Below the pieces are notes generated by a model. It did not search any database. It saw only the letters and a program-made list of their open reading frames with translations, and was not told where the DNA came from. This document shows positions 36,992 to 47,506 of a stretch of DNA of 64,000 bases, one piece after another; the first letter of the stretch is position 1, and each line of letters begins with the position of its first letter. This DNA comes from Chitinophagaceae bacterium (GTDB lineage Bacteria; Bacteroidota; Bacteroidia; Chitinophagales; Chitinophagaceae): the NCBI GenBank assembly GCA_017307755.1, contig JAFKGQ010000005.1, positions 1-64,000 of the forward strand, read 5' to 3'. The translations under genes and the position numbers were made by a program.

Positions 36992-39199
36992 ATGTCTTTT
37001 TCAGTCAGGATACTATTGGTTGTTGTGTCGTTGTCGTTTTTGGGGGGCGTTAAGGCTCAGCCGGGTTCTACCCAATTGAAATGGGCGAAAGAGGGGAATG
37101 CTTTCTACACCGAAAAAGAAGGGAGTATTGTCCGTATAGAGCTGCCCGGGAATAAGGAGACGGTGATCGTCCCCCGGCCTCAACTGGTGGCGTCCGGGGA
37201 GATACGGCCCATCCAGGTGAGGAATTTCAGTTTTTCGGAAGATGGAGGGAAGGTACTTATCTATACCAATACAAAAAGGGTATGGCGCTATAATACCCGT
37301 GGAGATTATTGGGTTTATGACATCGGCAACAAATCTTTGAAGCAGGTGGGAAAGGACAGACCTGTATCTTCTCTTATGTTTGCCAAATTTTCTCCTGACG
37401 GGACGAAGGTGGCTTACACCAGCGAGCACAATGTATATGTAGAGGAACTGTCTTCGGGTGTAGCCAAATGTCTGACCAGTACGGGCGGCAGCCGCAAGCT
37501 GATAAACGGGACCTTCGACTGGGTGTATGAGGAGGAGCTGGATTGCCGGGATGGTTTTCGCTGGAGCCCTGACGGCCGTCATATTGCTTACTGGCAGATA
37601 GATGCGAATAAGATCCGGGATTATCTTATGTTGAATACGACGGATTCCATCTATCCTTTTGTGATCCCGGTGGAGTATCCGAAGGTGGGCGAGCCACCTT
37701 CCCCATATAAAATAGGGGTGGTAGATATTGCCGGCGGCGATACCAAATGGATGAATATTCCCGGCGATCCGCAACAGACCTATCTGCCCAGGATGGAATG
37801 GGCGGCTAATTCCTCCGAGCTGATACTTCAGCAGTTGAACCGTAAGCAGAATGACAGCAAACTTTTTCTCAGCAATATTGCCAGCGGCGAAACCGCTTTG
37901 TTGTATGAAGAGCGGGACAGCGCGTGGATCGAATGTAAAGGCGCCTGGCAAGATGGGATAGTAGCAGGCTGGGACTGGCTGAGCGGGGGGAAGGAGTTTG
38001 TCTGGGTGTCCGAGAAGGATGGCTGGCGTCATATCTATCGTATCAGCCGGGATGGGAAAAAGGAGACCCTGATCACGAAGGGGGACTATGACATCATCAC
38101 CATCAACCGGATCGATGAGAAGGGTAACTATGTCTATTTTATGGCTTCCCCCGAGAATGCTACCCAGCAGTATTTGTACCGTACCAGGCTGGACGGGAAG
38201 GGTAAGCTGGAGAGGGTGACGCCTGTGGACCAGCCCGGCAGTCATGAATATGATATCTCTCCCGGCGCCCTTTATGCATTGCACAACTTCGGGAATGCCA
38301 ATACAGAAGATGTACAGCAATGGATCAGTCTTCCGGGGCATCAATCTATTGCGGGGGCGGCCGGCAGCGGAGCAAATATTGCCGCCATGGTAAAGGAGGC
38401 GGAAAGGAAGAAACGGGTGGAATTCTTCCGTGTGAAGACGGTGGATGGTGTAGACATGGATGGCTGGATGGTGAAACCCGATCATTTTGACAGCACAAAG
38501 AAATACCCGGTCCTGTTCTATGTCTATGGCGAGCCGGCTGCACAGACGGTGAAGGATGAAAGCGGCGCGGGGATGAACTTTCTTTATGCGGGCAGTCTGG
38601 CGGACGATGGATATATCTATATCAGCGTAGAGAACCGTGGTGCGCCGGCCCCCAAGGGGCGGGCCTGGAGGAAGGCTATATACAGGAACATCGGGCGGCT
38701 GAATATCCGCGATCAGGCGATGGCTGCCAGGGAAATCCTGAAGTGGCCATTTGTGGACACCAGCCGTATTGCTGTATGGGGTTGGAGTGGCGGGGGATCG
38801 AGTACACTGAACCTGCTGTTCCAGTACCCGGACATATACAAGACGGGGATTGCCATTGCGGCTGTGGATAACCAGCTGTGCTATGACAATATCTACCAGG
38901 AGCGGTATATGGGAGTCCCCCAGGAGAACCGGGAGGATTTTGTGAATGGATCGCCAATCACCTATGCTAAAAATTTGAGGGGAAATTTGTTATATATACA
39001 TGGAACCGGGGATGACAATGTTCATTATCAGAATGCGGAGATGTTGCTGAATGTTTTGATAAAGGAGAATAAAGTGTTTCAGTTTATGCCGTATCCCAAC
39101 CGGAGCCATGGGATATTTGAGGGGGAGGGGACACGGAAGCATCTTTCGACGTTGTATACCTCTTATTTAAGGGAGCATTGTCCGGGTGGGCCGCGGTAA
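36992..39199 (+). CDS. S9 family dipeptidyl peptidase (DPP IV-like)
   Basis: Exported serine peptidase, 735 residues. The signal peptide is residues 1 to about 22. An N-terminal beta-propeller carries the double-Glu motif YEEE that binds the substrate amino terminus. The C-terminal alpha/beta hydrolase domain has the catalytic triad Ser599 (GWSGGG), Asp674 (GTGDDNVH) and His706 (NRSHG). DPP IV enzymes release X-Pro or X-Ala dipeptides. It lies just upstream of an ECF sigma/FecR/SusCD set, suggesting joint peptide scavenging. Confidence 0.93.
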   Translation: MSFSVRILLVVVSLSFLGGVKAQPGSTQLKWAKEGNAFYTEKEGSIVRIELPGNKETVIVPRPQLVASGEIRPIQVRNFSFSEDGGKVLIYTNTKRVWRYNTRGDYWVYDIGNKSLKQVGKDRPVSSLMFAKFSPDGTKVAYTSEHNVYVEELSSGVAKCLTSTGGSRKLINGTFDWVYEEELDCRDGFRWSPDGRHIAYWQIDANKIRDYLMLNTTDSIYPFVIPVEYPKVGEPPSPYKIGVVDIAGGDTKWMNIPGDPQQTYLPRMEWAANSSELILQQLNRKQNDSKLFLSNIASGETALLYEERDSAWIECKGAWQDGIVAGWDWLSGGKEFVWVSEKDGWRHIYRISRDGKKETLITKGDYDIITINRIDEKGNYVYFMASPENATQQYLYRTRLDGKGKLERVTPVDQPGSHEYDISPGALYALHNFGNANTEDVQQWISLPGHQSIAGAAGSGANIAAMVKEAERKKRVEFFRVKTVDGVDMDGWMVKPDHFDSTKKYPVLFYVYGEPAAQTVKDESGAGMNFLYAGSLADDGYIYISVENRGAPAPKGRAWRKAIYRNIGRLNIRDQAMAAREILKWPFVDTSRIAVWGWSGGGSSTLNLLFQYPDIYKTGIAIAAVDNQLCYDNIYQERYMGVPQENREDFVNGSPITYAKNLRGNLLYIHGTGDDNVHYQNAEMLLNVLIKENKVFQFMPYPNRSHGIFEGEGTRKHLSTLYTSYLREHCPGGPR

Positions 39200-39271
39200 G
39201 GAAAAAATGCTTCTTTGAGGGTTGTGGGGAAATAGCTAAATTGCTAGACAACCAGAACTTGCAACTGTGGA

Positions 39272-39868
39272 ATGACAAATGAAGACCTATATTCATACGT
39301 CCCCGACCCGCTGTGGGAAAGATTTAAAAAAGGTGACCAGGAGGCTTTTGCCCAATTATACAATGAACATATCGATAACCTGCTGCTGTATGGGATGAAA
39401 ACCATCCGGAAAGAGCAGGTGGTAAAAGATGCCATCCAGGACCTGTTTGTGGAGTTGTGGAGATCCAGGGAGAATCTGCAATCCGTGAGGTCGGTGCCTC
39501 TCTATCTTTTTAAATCCCTGCGTTATAAACTTTTTCGTGAGAACAAGATGCGTATGGAGGTGCCCTCTGCCAGTATTCCCGCCTATCCTTCCCTGCTGGA
39601 CTCCTCCATTGAAATGCTCATTCTCCAGCGGGAGGAAGAATGTTCTCACCGGGAAAAGATCAGTCACGCGATCCGGCAACTGCCCTGCCGTCAGCAGGAA
39701 GCCATCAATCTACGGTTTTATCAGGGGTTCAGCAATGAACAGATAGCGTTGATAATGGACATAAATTATCAATCAGTCATCAATTTGATACATAAAGCCA
39801 TTCTCCAGCTTCGCAAACACCTGGGATATATACTGACCCTCCTTATCTGGGTGATTTCCATCGTGTAA
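39272..39868 (+). CDS. ECF-type RNA polymerase sigma-70 factor
   Basis: A 198-residue sigma factor with region 2 (DAIQDLFVELWRSR, about residues 50-63) and region 4 (QQEAINLRFYQGFSNEQIALIM..., about 145-185, helix-turn-helix). It belongs to the Bacteroidota FecI-like set that pairs with FecR anti-sigma factors. The C-terminal end (about residues 184-198) is strongly hydrophobic and could touch the membrane. It is followed by fecR, susC and susD, the expected regulatory targets. Confidence 0.92.
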   Translation: MTNEDLYSYVPDPLWERFKKGDQEAFAQLYNEHIDNLLLYGMKTIRKEQVVKDAIQDLFVELWRSRENLQSVRSVPLYLFKSLRYKLFRENKMRMEVPSASIPAYPSLLDSSIEMLILQREEECSHREKISHAIRQLPCRQQEAINLRFYQGFSNEQIALIMDINYQSVINLIHKAILQLRKHLGYILTLLIWVISIV

Positions 39869-39963
39869 AAAAAATCTCAAAAAAAATCGTTCGGGGAGAG
39901 TATGCCGCGGGCAATCCATGCACATACATGTAGGTAACTACAATTTTGTAACGATACAATCGT

Positions 39964-41091
39964 ATGTCCGAAATAGAGGAATTGCTGCAGAATGATGACT
40001 TTGTGCGTTGGGTCCTGGGGCCCGACGAGGCCAGCCAGCGTTATTGGGAGGGCTGGTTAAGACAGCATCCGGATAAAGCCGGCATTTTCCAGAAGGCGCA
40101 GGAACTTGTACGATATCTTCATGGCAGCGAGCAAAGGGACGCCGACTTGCTGAAGCAAAAAAATATAGCCCCCTGGCTATGGGATCGCATCAATGAGGAG
40201 ATCAAGGCAGGGGCGCCCGCAGGCCGTGTCGTCTCCCTGCATCCTTCCCGTACGCATCGGCCAAAGACCCTACTTTTTTTCCGCTGGCTCGGGGCTGCGT
40301 CGCTGGCGGGGTTGCTTGGAGCAGGAGGGTATTGGTTTTATCACCGGGACAGACACCTGCCACCGGCAGTCTCACCCCCGTTGGCGGGGCTGACCGTGAA
40401 GGCTTCCGGCAGATCGGCGCTGGAATGTATTAATAGAGGGAATACCCCCCAACGTGTCCACCTGGTAGATGGCAGCCTGATCATACTCGGCGGGAACAGC
40501 AGCTTGCATTATGAGAAGTTTTTGCAAAAGGATAAAAGGGAAGTGTACCTGGACGGAGAGGCGTTCTTCGACATTGCAACCGACGCAGCGAGGCCTTTCT
40601 ATGTGCATGCCAGGGGTGTGTTGACCCAGGTGCTGGGTACCAGCTTCCGCATTATCGCCAGGAAGGAAGACAAAAAGATCATCGTAGCCGTAAGCACGGG
40701 CAAGGTCGCCGTAGGCGCCGAACATCCCGGGACTACAAACAAAGTTCCGGAATATATCCTACAGGCCAACCAGGAAGTCGTATTCGACGCGAGTCTGCGG
40801 GCTACCGGCAGAATGCCCGTCACCGACACCGGTCTTGTCGCAAAACCGGACCTGCCTGAAGAGAGTTTTAGTTTTTCGGATGTCCCGGTCAGTACCGTCT
40901 TTCGCAAACTGTCCGACGTCTATTCCGTAAAGATCGTCTATGACGAACAGCAGCTCAGCAAATGCCTGATCACCGTCTCGCTGGATGCCCTATCCTTCGA
41001 AGAAAAACTGGCCCTCGTGTGTAAAGTATTGGGGGTACAGTACCGGGAAGAAGACTATCAGATAGTCATTGAAGGAAAAGGCTGTCAGTAG
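39964..41091 (+). CDS. FecR-family anti-sigma factor
   Basis: A 375-residue single-pass protein. A cytoplasmic sigma-binding region (1-100) is followed by a transmembrane helix (about 103-126), a periplasmic FecR domain (about 150-270) and a C-terminal DUF4974 domain (about 300-370) that contacts the STN domain of the partner SusC. It would hold the upstream ECF sigma inactive until the transporter signals substrate. The gene lies 95 bases after the sigma gene. Confidence 0.92.
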   Translation: MSEIEELLQNDDFVRWVLGPDEASQRYWEGWLRQHPDKAGIFQKAQELVRYLHGSEQRDADLLKQKNIAPWLWDRINEEIKAGAPAGRVVSLHPSRTHRPKTLLFFRWLGAASLAGLLGAGGYWFYHRDRHLPPAVSPPLAGLTVKASGRSALECINRGNTPQRVHLVDGSLIILGGNSSLHYEKFLQKDKREVYLDGEAFFDIATDAARPFYVHARGVLTQVLGTSFRIIARKEDKKIIVAVSTGKVAVGAEHPGTTNKVPEYILQANQEVVFDASLRATGRMPVTDTGLVAKPDLPEESFSFSDVPVSTVFRKLSDVYSVKIVYDEQQLSKCLITVSLDALSFEEKLALVCKVLGVQYREEDYQIVIEGKGCQ

Positions 41092-41137
41092 GGAGGGATC
41101 TTGCCACCTATATATTAATGCAAAACCCACCCAATTT

Positions 41138-44100
41138 ATGACCAAAACTGCAGAATGTAAACAGCTCATTTTTTTTGCTATGCGGGTAACCTTATTAAAT
41201 ACTTTTATAGCAATCTGTTTTATGAGCGTATCTCTTGCCAATGGAGCCAATGGTCAGGAGATACTCGACAAGAAGATCTCTCTCTCCATCGACAGGCAAG
41301 GCATCCGCAGTATCCTTTCACAGATAGAGAAAAAAGCAGGAGTCCGGTTTGCCTACATGTCCGAAACGATCACATTCGGAAATGAAAGGATCTCCCTTGA
41401 AGCCAATAACGAAAAACTGGGAGATATCCTCCGTCGTATTCTAAAGCCTATGGATGTATCTTTTGAGGTCACCGGCAAGCAGATCATTCTCCGCCGTATG
41501 GAGTCTCCCTTAACCGACGTAGCAGAGTCTATCGACAATAATTTCAGAAAGATCTCCGGAACTGTACGCTCCGCCAAGGACGGCGTTCCCGTGGAAGGGG
41601 CCAGCGTGACAGTGAAAGGTTTCGGGAGGGGGACGGCTACCATGGTGGATGGTCATTTTATCATCGATGCCGTGGACGGTGATGTATTGTCGATCTCTGC
41701 TATAGGATATACTACGGCCGAGGTCACCGTGGGCGCTGCTTCCACATATACGATCCAGCTGCAGGTAAGTGACAAGGGTATGAACGAGGTCGTGGTGACG
41801 GCATTAGGTATTTCCAAGCAGAAGAGGCAACTGGGTTTTTCTGTCACTGAAGTGAAAGGGGCCGTGCTTTCCGTGACTAATGAGGTAAACCCGATCAACG
41901 CGCTGCAAGGGAGGGTTGCGGGCGTGCAGATAGATGCCGGCGGCGCCGGAGGGCTATTCAGCAATTCCAGGATCGTCATCCGAGGGAATTCCACGCTGGG
42001 CCGAAACAATCAGCCCATTTTTGTCATCGACGGCGTCATCATGGACAATGACATTTTCAGCGGGACGGGTCGCGATTTCGGCAACGATATCAAAGACCTG
42101 AATATGGATAATTTCGAAAGCGTCTCCATTCTCAAGGGCTCTGCTGCCGCGGCCCTTTATGGGACGCGGGCGATCAATGGGGTCGTCCTGATCACCACCA
42201 AGAAAGGGCGTCAACGCAAAGGCATTGGTGTCACGGTGAACGAGACTGTGAATATCGCTAATCCTTATGCCGGTCCTGATTTTCAGAATGAATATGGCGG
42301 CGGCACGGTAGGCGCTTTTTTTACGGACAACAGGGACCCAAACTACCCCTCCAAAGCCGGGTGGACAACAAAAATATTCCCCACTGATCCCGTTACCGGG
42401 AAGCCTTACATCGACCGGCAGATCAACCGGGAACTGGAGAACTGGGGTCCGAAAATGACAGGGCAGGCTGTGACCAACTATGATGGAACACCCACTACTT
42501 ATTCCCCCCAGCCAAACAATTTCCTCCAGGCTTTCCAGACGGGCGTTGGCACCAATACGAATGTGGCCATGGACGGCGGCACGGACAAATCCACTTTCCG
42601 ATTTTCCTACAACCATAACCAGGCTCATGGGGTAGTGCCGAACAATACCATGAATAAAAACGCCTTTGACCTCCGGATGACGCATGCTTTCTCGGATGTC
42701 GTCAGCCTGGATGCAAGTGTATCCTATACGGATTTTTATGGAAAGAACCCTCCTCGTCTTGGCGGTCTCGATGCATTCGGCTCCAACAACTTCGGGAAAC
42801 TCTTCTCCTGGATGATCCCCCGCAACTACAATACAGCCTATTGGATGCAGCGATCGAAATACACCAGTATCCTGGGAGGCGTTCCGGACCCCACGAACCC
42901 CAACGAGCCAAATAAAGTTCCGGAGGCAAAATTCTGGTTTACTCTATTTAATGACAACTATGAGCAACGGGAGCAGATGATACGGGGAAGAGTGGCTCTG
43001 ACTGTCAAACTCAGTTCATGGGCCAAGCTCGTCCTGGAAGCCAACCTAAACAATATCTATACCCGCAATGAGAACAGCGAGCTGGGTGAAAGTCTCAATT
43101 TTGCCGGCGGTCAGTATGAAGTAGACTTCAGGACCAAGAACTCTGCTTTTTTCAAATCCATGGTCATGGTGACAAAGAACATCACCAAGGACCTTACTTT
43201 TTCAGGGTATATCGGAGCGGAAAGACAGCAGTATAAGACTTATTATGACAGCAGCCGTACGGACGGCGGATTAAGCTACCCCGGGAATTTCTTCCTTGCG
43301 AATTCCGTCAATACGCCGATTACCAATGCCGGCGTCCTCAACCGGAAAATCCTGCAGTCCTTTTATACCAGCGCAGACTTGGGCTATAAGGATATGCTGT
43401 TCCTCCAGGCCACCTGGAGGGGGGATTATTCTTCCGGGCTTGCGTATTCGGACGGGTCGGGCAGCTTTTTCTACAATTATCCTGCGGTCAGCCTGTCATG
43501 GATCTTTTCCGAGACCTTCAAAATGCTTCCTTCGTGGATCAGCTTTGGGAAATTACGGGGTAATATAGCCGCCCTGGGCGGCGATGCGGATCCTTTTACC
43601 CTTAACCCCGGGTTTGTTTTTAGCGGGTACAGCAATGCCAATGGCTACAACCTGCCCATCTCGACTTACAGCAGCAGCACGGTCAACCAGAAGAACCTGC
43701 GGGCGCCCAGCAAGGTATCCGAAGAACTGGGTCTGGAGATGCGTTTTCTGAAGAACCGCCTGGGTTTCGACCTGAGCTTTTATAAGGACAATTCCAAAAA
43801 CCAGATAATACCCATCGGTACACCGGTGGAATCGGGTGTCGGGAATATCCTGATCAATGCGGGAAACATACAAAACAAGGGTATCGAGCTGTCTATAGAC
43901 GCCACCCCGGTGAAGACAAAGGATTTTACCTGGAACACGGCCATCAACTATGCCGTCAATCAGAACAGGATCATCAGCCTTTATCCCGGTCGCACGGAGT
44001 TTGACCTTGGCGCCAATATCGGGGAGATCAGCACCTGGGCGATCGTGGGTAAATCCTATGGAACCCTCCGGACCGCCATTCACTCTACCACCTTTCAGGC

Positions 44101-44878
44101 TACAGATGCCAATGGCAAGCCTGTTGCGGATGTACGCAATGGCCTGCCTGTTCTTGCCTGGCGTTCAGATGCACGCACCGCCTTTCCGGTGCGGAGCAAC
44201 AAGCTGCGGGATGTAGGGGATATCAACCCCAAGTTCAGGGCAGGCTGGGACAATACTTTTACGTATAAAAGCTTTAGTCTGAATGTGCTCCTGGACGCGA
44301 AGATCGGCGGTGATTTCGTGGCATTGAGCTATCGTTACGGCACCCATACGGGTGTGTTCCCCAATACCTTGCAGGGCAGGGACGCCAGTCATGGCGGTAT
44401 TGGATGGACCAGTAAATTCGATGGGCAGAGCTATGATGACGGGATGCTTCCCACCGGCGTTTTTGCGCAAGGGCAGATGATCGGGCAGGTAAACGGGAGC
44501 CAGGTGGATGTCAGCGGTCTTACTTTTAAAGAAGCTTACGACAAGGGATATGTCGAGCCTTCTCATACGCCTCAATTCTTCTACCGATATGGATCATCTT
44601 CAACGGGCGTTTCCGACTACTGGATACTGAAGAACTCCTATATCGCCTTGCGGCAGGTGGCCATCAGCTATAACGTCCCGGCGAAATGGTTTGAAAAAAT
44701 AAAACTGAATGGTCTGTCTCTTTCCGTGGTGGGAAGAAACCTGTTATATGTACACCAGTCATTGCCGTACAATTTCAATCCCGAGTCTAACAACTCCAAT
44801 AACACGGCATGGTCGGGAGAACAGGGATTCCTTCCCAAGACACGTACCATCGCCTTTAGTCTAAAGGCAGCATTTTAG
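41138..44878 (+). CDS. SusC/RagA-type TonB-linked outer membrane protein with STN domain
   Basis: TonB-dependent transporter of 1246 residues. A signal segment (about 15-38) is followed by an STN signalling domain (about 45-118), a carboxypeptidase-regulatory-like domain (about 138-210), a plug with NPINALQGRVAGVQI and IRGNSTLGRNNQPIFVIDG (key part QPIFVIDGV), and a 22-strand barrel ending in Phe. The STN domain marks it as the signalling type that controls FecR/ECF sigma. The start at 41138 (MTKTAECKQ) avoids the longer frame overlapping fecR. The imported substrate is unknown. Confidence 0.95.
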   Translation: MTKTAECKQLIFFAMRVTLLNTFIAICFMSVSLANGANGQEILDKKISLSIDRQGIRSILSQIEKKAGVRFAYMSETITFGNERISLEANNEKLGDILRRILKPMDVSFEVTGKQIILRRMESPLTDVAESIDNNFRKISGTVRSAKDGVPVEGASVTVKGFGRGTATMVDGHFIIDAVDGDVLSISAIGYTTAEVTVGAASTYTIQLQVSDKGMNEVVVTALGISKQKRQLGFSVTEVKGAVLSVTNEVNPINALQGRVAGVQIDAGGAGGLFSNSRIVIRGNSTLGRNNQPIFVIDGVIMDNDIFSGTGRDFGNDIKDLNMDNFESVSILKGSAAAALYGTRAINGVVLITTKKGRQRKGIGVTVNETVNIANPYAGPDFQNEYGGGTVGAFFTDNRDPNYPSKAGWTTKIFPTDPVTGKPYIDRQINRELENWGPKMTGQAVTNYDGTPTTYSPQPNNFLQAFQTGVGTNTNVAMDGGTDKSTFRFSYNHNQAHGVVPNNTMNKNAFDLRMTHAFSDVVSLDASVSYTDFYGKNPPRLGGLDAFGSNNFGKLFSWMIPRNYNTAYWMQRSKYTSILGGVPDPTNPNEPNKVPEAKFWFTLFNDNYEQREQMIRGRVALTVKLSSWAKLVLEANLNNIYTRNENSELGESLNFAGGQYEVDFRTKNSAFFKSMVMVTKNITKDLTFSGYIGAERQQYKTYYDSSRTDGGLSYPGNFFLANSVNTPITNAGVLNRKILQSFYTSADLGYKDMLFLQATWRGDYSSGLAYSDGSGSFFYNYPAVSLSWIFSETFKMLPSWISFGKLRGNIAALGGDADPFTLNPGFVFSGYSNANGYNLPISTYSSSTVNQKNLRAPSKVSEELGLEMRFLKNRLGFDLSFYKDNSKNQIIPIGTPVESGVGNILINAGNIQNKGIELSIDATPVKTKDFTWNTAINYAVNQNRIISLYPGRTEFDLGANIGEISTWAIVGKSYGTLRTAIHSTTFQATDANGKPVADVRNGLPVLAWRSDARTAFPVRSNKLRDVGDINPKFRAGWDNTFTYKSFSLNVLLDAKIGGDFVALSYRYGTHTGVFPNTLQGRDASHGGIGWTSKFDGQSYDDGMLPTGVFAQGQMIGQVNGSQVDVSGLTFKEAYDKGYVEPSHTPQFFYRYGSSSTGVSDYWILKNSYIALRQVAISYNVPAKWFEKIKLNGLSLSVVGRNLLYVHQSLPYNFNPESNNSNNTAWSGEQGFLPKTRTIAFSLKAAF

Positions 44879-44917
44879 AAATTTAAAGGGATAGGGAAAC
44901 CATTAAATAAAAAAATC

Positions 44918-46612
44918 ATGAAACAATCGATCATATTATCATATCTCACCGGATCGCTGTTGCTGCTGGGAGCCGTCTCCTGCAAAAAGGAATTCGGCAA
45001 GGCCAATACTAATCCCAGTGTCGTCACTGTTCCGGATGTAAAATTCCTTCTTACCTATTCGGAGAACAAGCTAATCACTTACCAGGGCACGGAATGGGTG
45101 TGGGAGAGCCTGGAGCAGCTCTTCCGTTTTACACAACATGTGACGACCAGCCCCTATGAGATCACGGGCAACGTCAATTCCCGGTACAATGCCTATTATG
45201 CGGATGTCTTGCCCAATCTTTTCGAGATCAGGCGACAGATAGCCTCGAAAGCCGACAAGGACAGTTATGGGAAGATGGGGGCTATCACCTATATCCTGCA
45301 GGTGCTACAGGGAATAAAGGTTACCGATATGAATGGTTCCATCCCGTACAGCCAGGCGGAGCAGGGGAGGTACCTGAAAAATTTCAGCCCCGTGTATGAT
45401 GCGCAGCAGGACCTTTTCCCCAGTTGGCTCAAACAGCTGGATAGTGTGATCTCGGTGCTTGCCAACGGGACGTTACCTACCCAGCAGAGCTATGGCACGT
45501 CGGATATCTATTATGGCAGTGACTGGACCAAATGGATCAAGCTGGCCAATACCCTCAAACTTCGTATCGCGGCCAGACTTGAGAAACGGGATGCGGCGAA
45601 AACAAGTGCTATCTTTAAGGCGGTGATGACCGATCCTACCGGCCCCATTACGACGGACGATGCCCAGATGTCCTATCAGAACAAGGACTATCTTCCTTTT
45701 GGCACTGGCGGTGATATCAATTACAGAAGCATACGCTATGGCACCCGCCCGATCATCAATTTCCTCAAATCAGCCAATGACCCCCGGCTGCCTATCTATT
45801 TTGAGAAGAATGATCTGCAGGGAAGCTTTAAAGACACGCTCACTAAATATGGGGTGAGTCTGCCTGCCTTTATCGATCCGGCTGATCCGTTGATCGCTTA
45901 CCAGGGTGGTCCGGCGGACTGGACCACGGACCCGGTGACGGCTGCCTATATCAGTAATGCATTCGCCGTCACCGGCTCCTCAACGAAATACTTCCTGATC
46001 TCGCCGATCAACCGGAAATTCTTTTCCCCCCGATATAACGGCGCTACTTCGGGTATATCCACGGAGATACCCGTCAGCAATGCGGAGAGCTGTCTGCTGA
46101 TTGCCGAGTTCATCCAGAAAGGATATGGCGTGGGCATCGATACAAAGGGGACGGCGGAGGATTGGTACAGGAAGGGCATTACTTCCTCTATCACTACCAT
46201 GAACAATATGGCTATTGCGTCGGGATCTTCTACGGGATACAGCGGAGACGGGAGCACCGAGATCGGGAATTATCTTGACAATCCCAAGATCGCCTTTAAT
46301 GGGGTCAATGATCTTGAAAGAATTTACATACAGGAGTTTCTTAATTTCTATAGAAATGGAAATGAGGCATTTGTATTTTGTCGTCGAACTGGATATCCCA
46401 AGACAGGCTCCAGTTACTACCCCAGAGAAGTCTTTAATGAGACGATTCCCCGGAGGTGGTGGACTTCCGACCCTGGTGAGGTCAACCGGGCAAACTGGAA
46501 TGAGGCGCTTTCTGCGCAGGGTTTCACCCCTTTGGCGCAGGATCTGCCTTCCCTGAGTACGCAGCGGATCTGGTACGATAATGGTGCGCCGGCTTTTGGG
46601 GCGGGGAATTGA
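44918..46612 (+). CDS. SusD/RagB-family outer membrane lipoprotein
   Basis: A 564-residue lipoprotein that lids the SusC barrel and captures substrate. The lipobox LLGAVSC puts the acylated Cys at about residue 22, followed by KKEF, as in surface-exposed lipoproteins. The rest resembles the SusD-like_2 (SusD/RagB superfamily) type, with TPR-like helices early (NVNSRYNAYYADVL region). It follows susC by 39 bases. No glycoside hydrolase is adjacent, but an S9 peptidase is, so peptide binding as in RagB is possible. Confidence 0.9.
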   Translation: MKQSIILSYLTGSLLLLGAVSCKKEFGKANTNPSVVTVPDVKFLLTYSENKLITYQGTEWVWESLEQLFRFTQHVTTSPYEITGNVNSRYNAYYADVLPNLFEIRRQIASKADKDSYGKMGAITYILQVLQGIKVTDMNGSIPYSQAEQGRYLKNFSPVYDAQQDLFPSWLKQLDSVISVLANGTLPTQQSYGTSDIYYGSDWTKWIKLANTLKLRIAARLEKRDAAKTSAIFKAVMTDPTGPITTDDAQMSYQNKDYLPFGTGGDINYRSIRYGTRPIINFLKSANDPRLPIYFEKNDLQGSFKDTLTKYGVSLPAFIDPADPLIAYQGGPADWTTDPVTAAYISNAFAVTGSSTKYFLISPINRKFFSPRYNGATSGISTEIPVSNAESCLLIAEFIQKGYGVGIDTKGTAEDWYRKGITSSITTMNNMAIASGSSTGYSGDGSTEIGNYLDNPKIAFNGVNDLERIYIQEFLNFYRNGNEAFVFCRRTGYPKTGSSYYPREVFNETIPRRWWTSDPGEVNRANWNEALSAQGFTPLAQDLPSLSTQRIWYDNGAPAFGAGN

Positions 46613-46646
46613 AAAGGGGGATTGAAAAAATACCTGTTTTTTGGCC

Positions 46647-47384
46647 TTATCGATTGTATATGTCGAGCGCTTTGAGCTCATGGCGGTGAGCGCCAAAGAT
46701 CAGCACTAGTCCTCCTGCTAAGCCCCCTGCGCCGACGATCACCAGCGGGGAGAATGTATGGCTGGGAGATGGGAGTGGGGGCAGTGGTTGACCGAGAGGG
46801 GGAGGTTTCAGCTCAGTTTGATCGGATCTGTTCCTAAAGCTTTCGTAAAGGCCGAAGGCTTCCACGAACAGGGAGGCTACTGTAATACCTATCCCGAGCT
46901 TGAATTCTGATCTGGCGAGGTGTAGTTCGCGGAGGCTTGCAGGCTTGTCAGCCATGGCATTTTGAAGGCCCGGGTAAGTGACGATCTGCATTTTTTCCTG
47001 TCCTGTTTTCCGATAATAATAATACTGGGTAGGGGTATAACCGGAGTCGTTTTGATGGGCCGGATCGAATATGAGCCGGGAGTATACTGAAATTTTGGGA
47101 CCTTCGCGTTCTACCCGGTATATGTCGGTGCCGGCGCTGCCGGGTACGGTAACAAAGACACCGGAACGTGAGTGAAACCTGTGAACCTGTTCGATAGGGA
47201 TCTGCCGGTGGTTGTCCAGCTCAAGATATTTGTCGGCGGTATTGGTACATTTCAGCTGCAGGTGGTTGGAATAGATCTTTTGGCTGTCTTTGAGGAGGGC
47301 GTAATAATTTGAGTCCTGGCGGGATGATTGGGCGTGTCCTTCCAGGAAAAGGAGGAGGCACAGGATGGTGGGTAAAGGTTTCAT
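46647..47384 (-). CDS. hypothetical exported protein with C-terminal membrane segment
   Basis: A 245-residue protein with a signal peptide (about 1-18), a polar domain (about 20-150), a hydrophobic stretch (about 163-180), a Pro-rich linker (PPPLGQPLPPLPSPS) and a Gly/Val/Leu-rich membrane segment (about 212-232). I do not recognise a family. It is convergent with susD and its start faces the S10 operon across a 340-base region. It looks like an accessory envelope protein. Confidence 0.55.
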   Translation of the reverse strand: MKPLPTILCLLLFLEGHAQSSRQDSNYYALLKDSQKIYSNHLQLKCTNTADKYLELDNHRQIPIEQVHRFHSRSGVFVTVPGSAGTDIYRVEREGPKISVYSRLIFDPAHQNDSGYTPTQYYYYRKTGQEKMQIVTYPGLQNAMADKPASLRELHLARSEFKLGIGITVASLFVEAFGLYESFRNRSDQTELKPPPLGQPLPPLPSPSHTFSPLVIVGAGGLAGGLVLIFGAHRHELKALDIYNR

Positions 47385-47506
47385 GATGTTGTATATTTTT
47401 GATAATCAATTGATTAGGCTGATTAAAATTATAAAGAAAGTTACATCGTTTTGAATTAAGGGGGGATTAAACGGGGAGGGTTGGTAAAAGGAGTGGATGG
47501 GAGGCC

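Noticed and set aside
37013..38485. 490-codon open frame on the minus strand
   Set aside because: Antisense to the S9 peptidase, whose propeller and catalytic motifs are complete on the plus strand.
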